A stretch of DNA of 64,000 bases from Micropterus salmoides (lineage: Eukaryota > Chordata > Actinopteri > Centrarchiformes > Centrarchidae): positions 9,380,384 through 9,444,383 of the forward strand of contig NW_024040485.1 in assembly GCF_014851395.1 (NCBI RefSeq). The letters run 5' to 3'. The notes beneath the pieces are model-generated. The model was not told the DNA's origin. It did no database searches and saw only the letters and a list, made by a program, of their open reading frames with translations. Shown piece by piece: positions 22,701 through 34,959 of this stretch (positions are counted from its first letter, which is position 1; each line of letters begins with the position of its first letter). The position numbers were made by a program, and so were the translations under genes.

Positions 22701-25700
22701 GACATTTATCATACTGTCTTGTACTCCTAACGCTTCTGCACATTTTTTCTCCTCCAAATTTTTCCCCCCACGTCTGGACACAACAACCACTAACCTGCTG
22801 AAATAAACTTGATCGTCTATTATGCAGATGACAGTTTTTGCAGTCTATGATTTTTGCACAATGGCCTGGACAGCAATAACAAAAGGAACACACAGGCTAC
22901 TAATATGCATGTGGTATACCTCTGATACATACAATGGATGAATTAATTACAGTGTTATAGGTTTCAAACTGCACATACAGCATAGGTGAGAAGAGAAACA
23001 GGCACATTTAAATCCACCAGTCATCATTTCTTACATCATGTGCTCCCCCCCCCCCCTACCTTTCTGCCCAGGGTTACATTGCCTGCTGTGTCACCATATT
23101 TAACAAGTTTTTAGTGATGTGAGACTGGAGACAGAGGCAGCAGCTATGCACTGGGAAGGGTTTAGGGGTGGGGGGTGGGGGCATGAATAGTGCTGATGCT
23201 CCAGAGAGCTGACTGCACATTTATGACCCAGAAATGTGTTTTGTTTATGGCGTAAACTAGCAAAAGGAATGGAGAAAACTCCAGTGTGTGCATTCCGCAG
23301 TGGGAGTCAAAGTATGCACAATACATGGGAAATAATCCAGGGGTTTTAGAGAGCTGTCTTTAATCCATGGTGTTAACGGGTGGGAGGTCTGAAGGTTTGG
23401 AAGTTTGGAGCAGCTCTAAGCTTGTGCAATATAGGAAGTTACAGTGACTCACAACAGATGTTTCCGAGCTTCTGACAGGAGCTTATACTGTCTTAAATGT
23501 CTGTTGCTGTGAACAAATGCAACAGATATTACAAAATATGTTGTTCCAAGATATCCAACAGAGAATGTCAGCAGTCACTATAATCACTGGGTGAGATTGG
23601 TCATTTCAACATTCTGTGAAAATGTAATCCATAATATACTTGACCTCACCAGCCTGTCCAAGTCTCCCCATACCCTTATCTTACTCATTTAAAGTAGCTG
23701 AAAAATGTTTACTATATGTTTTTTTTATTTTAGACTTTGGAAATATACATTTGGAAATACACTTTTCAATTTTGGGTGCAGAAACCACACCAGTCAACAC
23801 CCTCACCCTTATCATCTTCACATCATTCTCCCAGCAGAACATTCAAGAGATTACTTCCCCCCCGACAACTCCTGAATCAAATCCCTAATCAGTTTGAGAA
23901 AATGCTTCCAGAATTACAACACGTGGAGCCTGATATATTTTCGACTTCCTCTGTATTTCAGACAGATCTCACTTCTGCCACCCAGAAAACCAGGTCTGGT
24001 ATTCATTTGAGCTCCCTCAAATGGATCTTTGTTAAGAGTGTCTAGTGTGTCAGAGACTTGCCAGCACCTGTTCTGCGTAATTAATTCAATAGAGAGGAGA
24101 AAAATTAATTCATCAGTCTTTTCACAATGTAGGACTATAGAGAAATATTCAGGTTATTGCGACCTCATTGTTATGGGAAAGTAGTTTCCATGACCTACAG
24201 GTGAAAGAGTACTAAATTGCAGACTCTTGCAGAAGCTGCAAAAAAATTTACATTATTTCTGCAGATTTTCCGACTTGCCTTGATGACTTTACCCTCGCAT
24301 ACTTCATCATTTCTTATCAAGACGCCCCCAGGTAATTAAACTCACCTAGCGCATGGTGATGAAGCGAGCATTCTCTGTTATAGAAAGAGAAAGAAAGGGA
24401 ATGTGAGGTAGAGAAAAGAGGGATATCAAAGAAAGAGCGACTAGAGTGATGCTGAGCTTTTGGTTATGTCACACTCTCCCAATGCTGTGTCTTTTATCGT
24501 TGGGAGGGGCAATCCTATCCATACTGCAGCAGTAATTCAATTTATTCCTCAGTGATCATATCGTGTCTGTCATGGTTATTTAAGCCGCCACTCTCCCGCC
24601 CTGTCCACCTTGAACAATGTGTCTCCTGTACACAGTTCTATTCAATCCATATGAGATTTGCTCCTATACCATTTTCTGATGCTTATCAAAAAAACAAACA
24701 AATCATCACTCACACATACAGGCATCCCAAGAGACGGTGCACAACGGTAGGGCTCACATATACTGTGGTGTCAAAAATAGTTCCAGTGGATCTCCTCCTG
24801 AAATCCAACTGGCTTTGTTACTGCTCTGTGTCTGCACAGCCAGAGCACAGAGGAAGACATTCAAGCCGTTACACATTGTCCTCTAGCTTCCTTTACTTCT
24901 CAGACACTCTTTCTGTGTACAATATGCTGGTTAACAGTTAAGAGATATATCTGAACCAGCATCAGGAGGCTGCAGTAGGTTCATTTCATATCTTAAGCTT
25001 GGGCTACACAGGCTAATTGGAAATGTGGAAACTTGGAATATGGGCTCAGCAAGAGATCAAATCCCTCCAGGAGACATGGTCATCATTACCGCCTTGGTTG
25101 CTGCAGGAGTCAGAGGGCTTTGCAGTTGGAGAGATAAAAGCCGTGCTCCCTTCTGAGGCCTTAGAAAGGAAGATACAGTTGCTGAGAGCTTTTACAGATT
25201 TGAGGGAGACGGGGAGCCATCAATTAAATTGTAAAGAACTGCTCTGGTCTAAGTTGTTTAGGCATGACGAATCTGCCTCTTGTCTGGTTAGACATGCAAT
25301 CAGTGGCTAAAGGATAAGGATGGCATTATTTTATAATTTCCTTATTAACAATATTCCGATGAAAAGGACAACAATGCGTTGGTCCGTCTGTCAATACTTA
25401 ACACAATTTTTACTGGTTATTATTTTTTTTTATTGGTCCCTACTAAAGCTGTAAATCTTTGAACATAGGTCACAAATAGTAGTAACTGTAGAAAGTTTAG
25501 TATGTTCATTTTTACAGAAGGCTGAGTAAATTACTAAAACAGCTGGGCATTTATCGTTTATAGCAAATGTTACTCCAACAGGAATAATTCTTGCATTTAT
25601 TGGGGACTATTTTCAGCTGCGGACTGACACACATTTGTTGCTCTAGTAAGTATTTACAGCGGCAGAATGGTGTGTGTGGGACTGAAGGGAAAGAATGGGC

Positions 25701-26917
25701 CGCCTCATAAATCAGAGTTTCCCGCCGTAACCATCATCTGCACCATTATCAGCTCTGGTACTGTAGGGAGAAGACCTTCCTTTGATGAATGACCTGCAGC
25801 TTCTGGTTGTGGCTAATGTGATGCATGACAGCCTAGCGACTGATACAGGTCGTGGAGATATATGGGCATTTCTTGTCCACCCGTTTCTATGTTCGGCAGC
25901 CATGCGTCTCTGACATCATGTGGAGCACTGGAAATGGAACGAAACACCCAGTTGTAGCAGGCACAGGGACCACTGTAGTTGGGTTACCGAGGAGAAGGGA
26001 TCAGTGGTGTGTGGACGGATGGGCGGGTGGGAGTGGAGAGCAGCAGGTGAACACTTGCTCCCAGCAGGTAGCCCGTTCCCACTTGTGACCTTTTTTCCTT
26101 TCCACTGTATAAATGGCTAATGAATAGGCAAGCAAAGACCTGAACATGAATATAGTCCAGCATTAGCCCACATATCACCGGCTGGTGACACTAATGGGAA
26201 TTTGTGGGAAAAATATGGATGTAACATGTTCCTGTAATGGAAGATAGCCCTGGTTAGGGAACTCAGACAACTCTTTTAAGACTGAACTGAGTTGTGCCAA
26301 AGTTTGCCTAAAGAAAATGTAAAAACTATTTTTTCCACCACCTTCTCAGAAAATGCTTATGCAGAGGATAATAAACAGCAATGAGCAGAGTTCACATTAT
26401 CTCAAGAAAAGACAGTAATTACAATCCTCCACATCAAAAGCTCTGTTCCTCCTAAACTGCAGGATCATGAATCCTGTAGGCTGAGCAGCTAAATAGAAGC
26501 TGTTTTTCCACTGTTTGGCTACATGGCCAATTTTTGCAGTGCAGTGAGGCAGTTGCGCAATCAGGGGCTGATTCTCGGGGCTTGTAAGATGCGAGCTTCA
26601 TGGGATCACAGTGAGAAAAGCCTTCTTTGATCTTCAATCCTAAATAATATAGGTCATCTCTTCAGGGAGAAAACAACAAAGACGAAATGAGGCGGAAAAA
26701 ATACCATTCATCCCTCCTCTGTGGAGCAAGAAGCAAACAGTCCCTCTAATGGAAACACAACAAGAAACCTTACAGACCTATTTTTAAGGTCTTGATCTTT
26801 GGCAGCAGTCCATCAGCTTGTGTGGTGACAAGAGAAAAAAGAAAATTTTTAAAATGTGAAATATTGCATCTGCCACTTCCTTTTCTGCTGCCTGTATGTG
26901 GAGCCTGTTCAGACTGC
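22701..26917. other. Intergenic stretch
   Basis: No exon with coding signature, RNA gene or clear transposon is recognised. Poly-C at 23045-23056 is a simple repeat. Open frames at 23640-24045, 24552-24941 and 25017-25310 lack domains and splice context. Confidence 0.5.
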
Positions 26918-27594
26918 GTATCCATGGCAACCGTTTTATAATGCCTCCCGGAACACCTTAGAAGAGGTTCCTTTTTATCTGGGCTGGAGGGCTGGGACAG
27001 AGGCAGTGGAGAATCAAATGAGAGGGCAAAAGTGACAGCTAACGGCGAATGTTTTATCAGCTGCCGTCTTTGTATGTCGCCCCCTCAAAAGGTGTGACTT
27101 GCAAAAAGGCAACAGATAGAGGAAACAATGAAAAGAGCTCACCCTGAGAAACCAGAGGAAATGTGATGACATAAGTTGTTGGCAGTTTTTATAGCAGGGC
27201 CAAATGTCCAAGAAAACCTCTCTTTGTGGCAGATTTAGACATTCATCTTCTGCAAATGCTGATCCCCACATTAAACATTTACAGCAAATATATAGAAAGA
27301 TAGCATCACTGCATGTGATTCAGTGAAACATGCTGGCACTGACACTGACTGTACAGGAGCACGCTTCTCCTAGGTCCTAGAGGACGAGTCCAGTCATGTA
27401 GAATACAGCAGGCGTGAGCATGATGGGAGGGGGGCATTCAGCCAGCTGGGTCTTCTGCAGGGGTGAGCCAGAGCCCATGCCAGGAGCTGACAGGACCAAT
27501 CAGGGAAGAGCTCAGGCCTCAACCATGCATGCTAATCAGCCCGTCAGAGGAGTCCGGGTCGAGGGCATCAGCAGGGGTTCATTGCCATGGATAC
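26918..27594. promoter_or_regulatory. Two RFX X-box-like sites
   Basis: 26918-26931 reads GTATCCATGGCAAC, 13 of 14 positions of the X-box GTNRCCATRGYAAC. 27581-27594, on the minus strand, reads GTATCCATGGCAAT, 12 of 14. They may be bound by RFX factors. They stand between tmem200c and ptprm, with no gene start adjacent. Confidence 0.35.
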
Positions 27595-29999
27595 AGCAGC
27601 AGTCACACAATATTACCTAAGCAGGTAAATCAAGTGGAAGGATGGTGGTGTCTTGGCATTGGCTGCATGAGGCTCCATGACCTTCAGTTACGTCACCACT
27701 TCTAAGAACACTCAAAGGCTGAAAAGGGAAGAAGCAAAAATGTTGATATTTTTGGTGTTTTTTTGGATGATTAGTAGGTAAGGCATTGTTAGCCTCATTG
27801 CATGATTAATGAAGGAACACAACTGAATATTTTGCATTGTTAAAAAAACAAGCTGGGGAGCAAACAAGACCATTGGGTCTGACAAGAAGAATTAAACAAG
27901 GACTCGGAGTCTTAAAAACATGTAGGCTATGGCAAAGAAGTCATTCATCATTTCAGCACAATCCTATAAGTGGATTTTAGGCTAATGTGGCCAGTTTGTC
28001 TTTTTCACAGCTCCTCTCCTATTTCTATTTTCAGTTGTGCGACACATATGGTGTTACCTCAACTTTGTGTCAGAGGAATGTGGAGACTAGGTGGTTTGAT
28101 GGGAGACCAACAAGCAAACTCCCCAGAGCGATCTTTCTTTGGAGAAGCTCTTTAATCATGTTAAAAGGCTCCACTGAGTAAGTGACACAAAAACATCAGT
28201 AAATAATAGATAGATGTGACTGCTGGGATAGGACTTCATTATATTATTTTGACTTTGGAGAGTCGGGTATGCTGTAAATTTGACACCATGGATTGTCTCC
28301 AAAACTGATTTTCTTATTCATCCGACTTCTTGCATCAGTGCATATGGTTGCCACATTAGTCACTTATCTTCATCACAACATTTCCAGTTGTGTAGCAACT
28401 GCCTGAATGTGTTCCCAATCAGAAGAGCTTCATCTCGGTGGTCGACCTAACACAACCACTTTTGACTGCTTTTATCCAGAGCATCTTTGAGGTCATTCAT
28501 CTTTTCATATGCTAATGTTTTAATCAACATGTCCCAATGAACTAAGCCTTTGCAGGGCACAGACTCATTTGTGTTATCCGGCAAATTAATCTTTACAGCC
28601 GAAAATCCTAGCTGTCCGAGTGTATCCAGAAGATTATAATTTTTCCTCTGCAAACTGAGAATTGAGTAACGAATTGAGTAACATGTCAGTGATGTATTCT
28701 GATGAGAAAAATTCATCTTCAACTTCAACTCATAGGTGATATCATTCCACATACTGGATTATTGACCTACATTGAGACCTTTCTTAACCACAAACCATAA
28801 ATGAGAAATATAAAAAAACAAAAGAACTGCAAAGAGTATGATTGCGACCTCTCTTCAACACACTGGCAGCATATTGATTATGTGTTATTCTCATATCCCT
28901 AAGGTTCAAAGAGAGGTCAGAGGTCTTATTGTTACACAACCTGTTCTCTCATTGATCTTCTGTATTATAATGTGACATGAAATTAATTCCAGTGGAGATA
29001 CAAGGTGCTTCCCAGGGAAGCAAAAAGCATGAAGGGAAATGAATGTTTTCAGTCTGTTTTTAAACAACATTAAACCCACATTAATATTCTTTTTTTTGCC
29101 ATTTGTGGTGGCGCAATGTGCTGTGAACACAACACTGACATGTGGTGAATGTTTAAGCAAACAGTTGCCTATTTTAACATCCAACAGATACGAAGCGTAA
29201 GTATTAGCATTTATTTGGTGTCTCCTGTTTCAGTTGTTTCAGGTCAACTGATGAAGTGCAATATTCACTCTCCCTCTAGCTCTGTTATTGGTCTGCAGGG
29301 AAATATCTGGCTCTTTAGCTGCCAATTGCTTAACCAGCTAGTCGCTAACAAGTGTGTCTGTCACCTATTTGGTGCTCGGCCGGTAGCATACAGTTGGTTT
29401 ATCTGCGCTTTTGCCAGAAACAACTGCCTGCTGTATCTGGAAATGATGAGAGTGAACCAAAAAAACCAAAACAACGAGCTGAAAGATGTTGATATGAGAG
29501 AGAGAGCTGAGGTGAACTGAGTCGGGTGAATAAATCTCTGGGTTTATCACTACAAGCTACTGCTTTTGTTATTTGATCCATTTTTATTATAAAAATATTG
29601 ATTAGAGCAGCTTTAATCTAGCACCACATCTATTGAAAACTGGTAAATCTTTGCAGCTAGGACCATAAAAACTATAAATAATGTTGCCAACTTTTGATTT
29701 GGCTTGTGGAACCACGTTGCCAGAAGGCCAGTGCCAGATGACTTAAGATGCCTGATAAGTTCATACTTGACACGCAGGTCAGGGAGGTGCTGTAAAATTT
29801 TGTAATAAATGCTGAAACTCATCAGAGTGTGAAGTTTAATCAAACTTGCTCTGGTATAGGCCCACAGCCTTTCTCTCAGTGAGTAAGGCATTGCAGTAGT
29901 CCAAACGACAACTGCTAAACTCAAGTTTTTTTTTGCTGTTACACATGACAGGAAGCCTTTTGCTTTAAATACCATATATATTTTAGCCATGCTAGCAGC
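27595..29999. other. Intergenic stretch
   Basis: No supported gene or clear repeat. Several short open frames on both strands have no recognisable content. Confidence 0.5.
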
Positions 30000-30640
30000 A
30001 AAGCTCTAGGGATGGCGTTGTTAGTCTGTTGGTAGGTCCACCACTTTGGTTCTACCTGAAATATAACAGCTCTTGGATGGATTGCCATGAAATATTGCAC
30101 AGACGCTGTTCCCCAGAGGTAAATTCTAATGACTTTGGTTATCCCCTGCACTTTCACCATGAGGCTGACATTGCAGTGCCACCATGAGGTTAACATTTGT
30201 GGTTTTGAGTGAAACATCTCAACAACTATTGGATGAGCTGGAAACAATTGTTGCAGAATTGTAATAACTTTGGTGATCCCTTAATCAGATCAAAAAATGT
30301 ATTTGTTAAAATACCTGCAAAACTAATTACATTCCCATCAGCTGTTAATGCTAAATATTAGCACATTAAACTAAGATGGTGAACATGGTTAACATGACAC
30401 CTGCCTGATCAGCATATTGTTCCATCTATCCATCCATCGTCAACGGCTTATCCTGCGTACAGGGTCGTGGGGGGCTGGAGCCAATCCCATCAAGTGAAAG
30501 GCGGGGTACATAGACAATTTACGGTCACCAAGCAACCAAGGCCGCAAGTCTTTGGATGGTGATGGCGATGTAAGCATTTAGCCCAAAGCACTGCTGTTCC
30601 TTATTAGCCTCACAGAGCTGCTAACATGGTTCATTCTTGT
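30000..30640. repeat. Interspersed repeat interrupted by a second repeat
   Basis: The left part has two diverged internal copies, marked by TGACTTTGGTTATCCC (about 30130) and TAACTTTGGTGATCCC (about 30263), plus ACCATGAGGTTAACATTTG. It continues to GATGGTGAACATGGTTAAC and AGCATATTGTT at about 30420. After a different repeat (30421-30566) the outer one resumes as GTAAGCATTTAGCCCAAAGC and CTCACAGAGCTGCTAACATG. This repeat is frequent in teleosts from general knowledge; its class is uncertain to me. Confidence 0.55.
30421..30566 (+). repeat. Inserted CATCCATC...GGCTTATCC repeat
   Basis: It starts in CCATCTATCCATCCATCG, then GGCTTATCCTGCGTACAGGG, GGGGGGCTGGAGCCAATCCC and GGCGGGGTACATAGACAATT. 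This is a very common fish repeat, usually with a (CCAT)n flank. It is inserted in the repeat at 30000-30640. Confidence 0.6.
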
Positions 30641-30719
30641 TTTCAGCGATAAAAGTATTTTTTGTTATGTTGGTGACGTGGATGTGGTGTGTAATCAACA
30701 ATATCACATGTCTGGCTTT

Positions 30720-30916
30720 TATGTTACATTTAGTCATTTAGCTGATGCTTTTATCCAAAGCAACTTACAATTGCTACATACGTCAGAGGAACTCTGGAGC
30801 AAGTAAGGGTTAAGTGTCTTGTTCAGGGACACATTGATGGATGTGTCACAGTGGGAATTGAACCCTGGTCTCTCACACCAAAGGCATGTGTTTTATCTAA
30901 TGCACCATCGCCACCC
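30720..30916 (-). mobile_element. V-SINE-type SINE
   Basis: On the minus strand the head is tRNA-like, with a B box GGTTCAATTCC. The tail contains GTAAGTTGCTTTGGATAAAA, then GCATCAGCTAAATGACTAAA and TGTAACAT. That tail is the strongly conserved 3' segment of the V-SINE superfamily of fishes. The copy is nearly full length and moderately diverged. Confidence 0.75.
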
Positions 30917-32159
30917 CCACGTTAAACCTCAAAGGTAAATTGTTTTTGGCCTAAATGATGAAACCAAGCCAAAAAAACACATTTTGTGACACATTTTGTG
31001 ACACACTGACTGACGCCATCATCTTGTGACTTGAATTGAAATTCATCACACAGTTGTCCAGTCTCTGTGATCAGTGCTGCCAGTGTAGCTTAATTGTTCT
31101 TTGCTGAAGGAGAAGATCTCTTCCTCTTGTGACAGATTTGCCTGAAGGACTTAAACAGCTCCTTTCAGAAGGAGGAGCTCCTGAAGGCAATTCCCACTGA
31201 GGGGCAGATGAATTTAATACCAGATGCTGCCTCCTAACATCTGGAAAGATATGCCTTAAGAGTGGGGAAGGACCTCCCTGTAAAGCCTGACATGATAATA
31301 AATTGCTGACTCATACATTTGATGGTAGGATGTGCAGGATTTAGCCCTTCAGGTCCTAATGATGGATGGCTGTGCATGAGGATGGAGATCAGATGGAAGG
31401 CAGGGAAAGCGTAAAGTAGCTTCTCTACTACAGAAAGAACCACTCCAGAGACCTACAAAATGTAGGCAGAAACAAGGATAGTGGGCTATTTTCTTCTCTT
31501 GAGGGCCTGGAAGATGCTGAGGCTTTGTCTTCTATGTCAGATGTAAACTCATTTTGCAAAAACACGTTTACACTTGGCTAAGGTGGCCACTCATATGGCG
31601 TGAGACAGCTCCATGTCGCCCGGTTCTACCAAGCTACATGTAGTTTTCTTCCTTCTCTGAAAGAAGCAGCAGCAGCAGTAGCATTGGTCTGGAAAACTTC
31701 TTTGTCATTACAGTGAGATTACCAAATGGTGGGAGTGATGGATGTAGTCCCAGCACTGCCATCATCTCACTAAAGGCAAAGCCCAGCCGTCCCCACAGCT
31801 GCATGTTAAGCACTGGCAATGAGGATCCACAGAGAGAACAGCCATGACGAGGAGTGGATAAAGTCATTCTTAGCTGTGTTGTTATTGAGCTGAAGAATCA
31901 TGAATTATGTAATGGTGCCATTTCATGTGGTGCCAATATCAGTAAGGTTGCATAGGGTCATCTTGATTGGCTAGGTAGGCTTATATTCTTCCAGTGTAAT
32001 AAGGGACAGTGAGGAGATGAAGAACTAGCATTGCAAAATGCAGCACCCTTCATCTCAAGGTGAACAGTTATATAATCTACCTTGGGTGTTTTGTCCATCA
32101 CTGACTAAAACACAAAGACTTGAAAAAGAGAAAGAGGAAAAAAGAGAAATGGACAATTT
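30917..32159. other. Intergenic stretch
   Basis: No coding exon, RNA or clear repeat is recognised apart from an 18-bp direct duplication (ACACATTTTGTGACACATTT region, about 30979-31005). Confidence 0.45.
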
Positions 32160-32569
32160 TCATTTTTTTTATTCCACCATTTTATTTTCACCTTTTGGGT
32201 AAAACATGTGAGGTCCCCAAAAAGTGCAAAAAATCCCCACATTTAGCGAAATTGCCTACAGGTGATGATCAAGTGGGTAGTTTTTGTTTTATTTGTCAAG
32301 GTTTTTGAGATATTTGTCTCTTATAATTCTGCCTCCAACACAGTATACAATGGAGGACATATAAAAAATTAAACAGCTACATTTCTTTCCAAAAACAGTG
32401 CCCCAGTTACTCAGGATAATCCACACAATACACCGAGTAACAGTGCCCCAGTTACTCAGGATAATCCACACAATACATCGTCAACATGTCAACAGTTTTC
32501 AAATTTCTTCTCCAGGGGAATTTAATTCCAGTAAAAGTTTTTTTTCTCTGGTGAACTGACCCTTTAAAA
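32160..32569 (+). repeat. Interspersed repeat family C, copy a
   Basis: It contains TTTGAGATATTTGTCTC, TCTGCCTCCAAC and CCCAGTTACTCAGGATAATCC, and ends GTGAACTGACCCTTTAAA. The end is the reverse complement of the start of the copy at 43631 (TTAAAGGGTCAGTTCACCC). The left inverted end is not recognised here, so the copy seems truncated. The family is common in teleosts from general knowledge. Confidence 0.55.
32395..32480 (+). repeat. 45-bp tandem duplication inside family C
   Basis: ACAGTGCCCCAGTTACTCAG at 32395 recurs at 32440, and both copies continue with GATAATCCACACAATACA. The period is exactly 45 bp with about 1.9 copies, differing by single bases only, so it is recent compared with the host repeat. 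Confidence 0.85.
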
Positions 32570-34959
32570 TTATAATTTGGAAATGCTTTCCTCTCTGACT
32601 TCCTTGTTGCTTGCACACATTTGAATTGGTTCAGTACATCGTCACTGCAAATGAACTATGTGACTTCACACATCCAGTCATTGTAACACAAAGTGAGTCA
32701 GCTAGAGAGTCCACTCCAGGTAACCTTGTCAGGCATGTCTCTCTAACATCCACCACCTCTACGTACCTCCTAATTAGTACCCGATGAGCACACCTCACAT
32801 CTAAGGGCAGTGCCGCTCTAGATCTCAATATAGATCCACTATCTTGACATCTACCATCTCCCCCCTCGGCTCCTTTTGTCTGCTCACCATGTTGCGAGCA
32901 CCGAACACAGGCAAGCTCAGCTCAATATAATGCGTTGGAAGATAAAGGAACTGACTCCCTGCCATGCCAAATCTATCCAGAATGCTATTACGGTGCCATG
33001 GCAACAGATGAAGACGTGCAGGCCTCTCTGGATGGGGGCACCGCTGGTTCACTCGTCTTCTCTGCTAGACTGACTGGCAGGAAAGCTCCACGGGGCTGCT
33101 ATGGCAACAGACTGATCATATGCAGAAAGTGGCTGTTGGCTGCCACGGCAACATGGGGGCCAAGTAGTCCCCCCCCAGGAAATTAGATTGACTTTGATAA
33201 GGCCTTGACCTCGGGCAGATTTCCAATATCGGTTTGCATCTTGAGGATTTTTGAAATGATGGAGAATGATGTTTCCACATCACTGTACGTGTGTGTGCAT
33301 ACATGTTTGCTTGTTATACTAACAAAAGACAGGCAGAGAGTGATGCAATATGCCAGCCATACACCAAACTAGGCTATCCACTTGTGGGTTGACACTGAGC
33401 TTGCAACTTCTAAAATATGTAGTCTCAAACTACTGAAATATGTATGCCACATCTGCACCCAGGAACACTGTTTCTGAAGCCCTCTCACCAGCCTCTAACC
33501 AAGAGTACTACAGCAGCAGCCAGCTCAGAGGGCTGACACTGCAATCAAATCAAACTGTCAGGGGGATAGGAACAATGTCAGGAGCGCAGAGACATCTTAC
33601 TATCTCCCGTCTCCCCTCCATCTGCATGAAAATGGAGGAAGTATGAGATATGGATTTGGCTCAGATGTGAGATCTCGACAGGGGCGCTTTTTGTATGTTG
33701 AGCTGGTCCAGTGATTGATTGCTTGCTCCCCCTTGGAAAACGCTCGATGACAGGGCTGCAACTGAAAGCAAAAAGCTGAATTATTGGAAGTCAGCTCAAA
33801 ACAGCTGCTGCATCATTCTCCAATAGAGGAACAAGGACGTAGGAATGATTGGGAGGTTTTAAATGATAAAAAATTTGAGATATTTTGAGATTTAGCCTGT
33901 TCAGAACATGTCAGTGGTGCAGAATAGAAAGCCACGAGGACAAGTGAAGACTTCAGCTCTCATGCAGATTTACAGTCCAGTCTGTGCAAAAAGGAAAGGG
34001 GGGAGGGGTGTCAGGAAGAGAAAAAGAGAGAAAAAAAGAGAATAATCCAGTCCCTGGAGATGGAAACAGACTGTTGTGCTCTAGTTGCTTCAGCTACCCT
34101 TTGACCCTTTGTGTGTGGATCTGCAGTTGCCTTGTGCTACATGTGTGCACGCGTGTGAGAATCTGCAGTGATGTATGTGACAGTGCTGGAGAGTTGTTTG
34201 CCTGCAATCCAGTGAGCATCTTGATTATGAGAAAATACGCCGCTTAAACTTTCATTGCTGTGACATTAATTATTCATTGGCTTATTCATTACACTGTTAC
34301 ATCAGCGCAGAGGAGACAGAGTGTGAGAAAATATTACATTCATGAATTTAATATGCATATACAGGATGGAGAAAAAGACCAATGCAATCTATATCTACAT
34401 CTTTCTATCTATGATACAAAGTTGGAAGTGCTGAATGATCTGCATTACAATACAAACCTTACCTGTATGAAAACAAACCTGAAATATCAGCTCTTATCAT
34501 CAACAAGTCTTTTCACATATTAAACTCTTTTATGAACTCCAGAATTCATGAAATATTGCTTTTGGGGAATAACATGTTCATTTATTTTATTGAATATGCA
34601 TTTGCAAGCGGAGACTTAAGGCAAACTGTGTCTATAACAGAGTGAAGAGAGCTCCCCCCTAGCTGCTGTTGACTTTCACTGACATTGTGTGGCTCAGAGC
34701 TTTGCCTGCTCTACGCTGCCATCTCCTGGACATGTGATGACACAAAAGCAGTTCCAATACATTTGCAGCAGCAACCTTGCTCTTCTCATTTGCAGCTCAT
34801 AAAAAATTCATTCTGAAATGTCATGCCTACCATCTTGGAAAATATTACACTAGAGTCTTGCAAACTGATGTCTGAGATAAAAGTTAAACTCACTGTCACA
34901 TTATAATTGAGGTTGTGGTACAAAGCTGTGAGTATCAATGAGTTTGTTCTCCATTTTAG
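32570..34959. other. Intergenic stretch with X-box-like cluster
   Basis: No exon is supported. It holds three X-box-like sequences at 32992-33152, and at 34717-34729 a minus-strand CTCF-like core with one mismatch (CCAGGAGATGGCA). Confidence 0.45.
32992..33152 (+). promoter_or_regulatory. Three clustered RFX X-box-like motifs
   Basis: GGTGCCATGGCAAC (32992-33005, 13 of 14 to GTNRCCATRGYAAC), GCTGCTATGGCAAC (33095-33108, 12 of 14) and GCTGCCACGGCAAC (33139-33152, 12 of 14), all on the plus strand within 161 bp. All keep the GGCAAC half-site. This is a candidate enhancer; function is inferred from motifs only. Confidence 0.35.

Noticed and set aside
25017..25310. Open frame of 97 residues with protein-like composition
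   Set aside because: No recognised domain, no promoter or splice signals; treated as chance. A translated search could overturn this.
28447..28752. Minus-strand open frame of about 100 residues
   Set aside because: No similarity recognised and no splice sites in a sensible phase.
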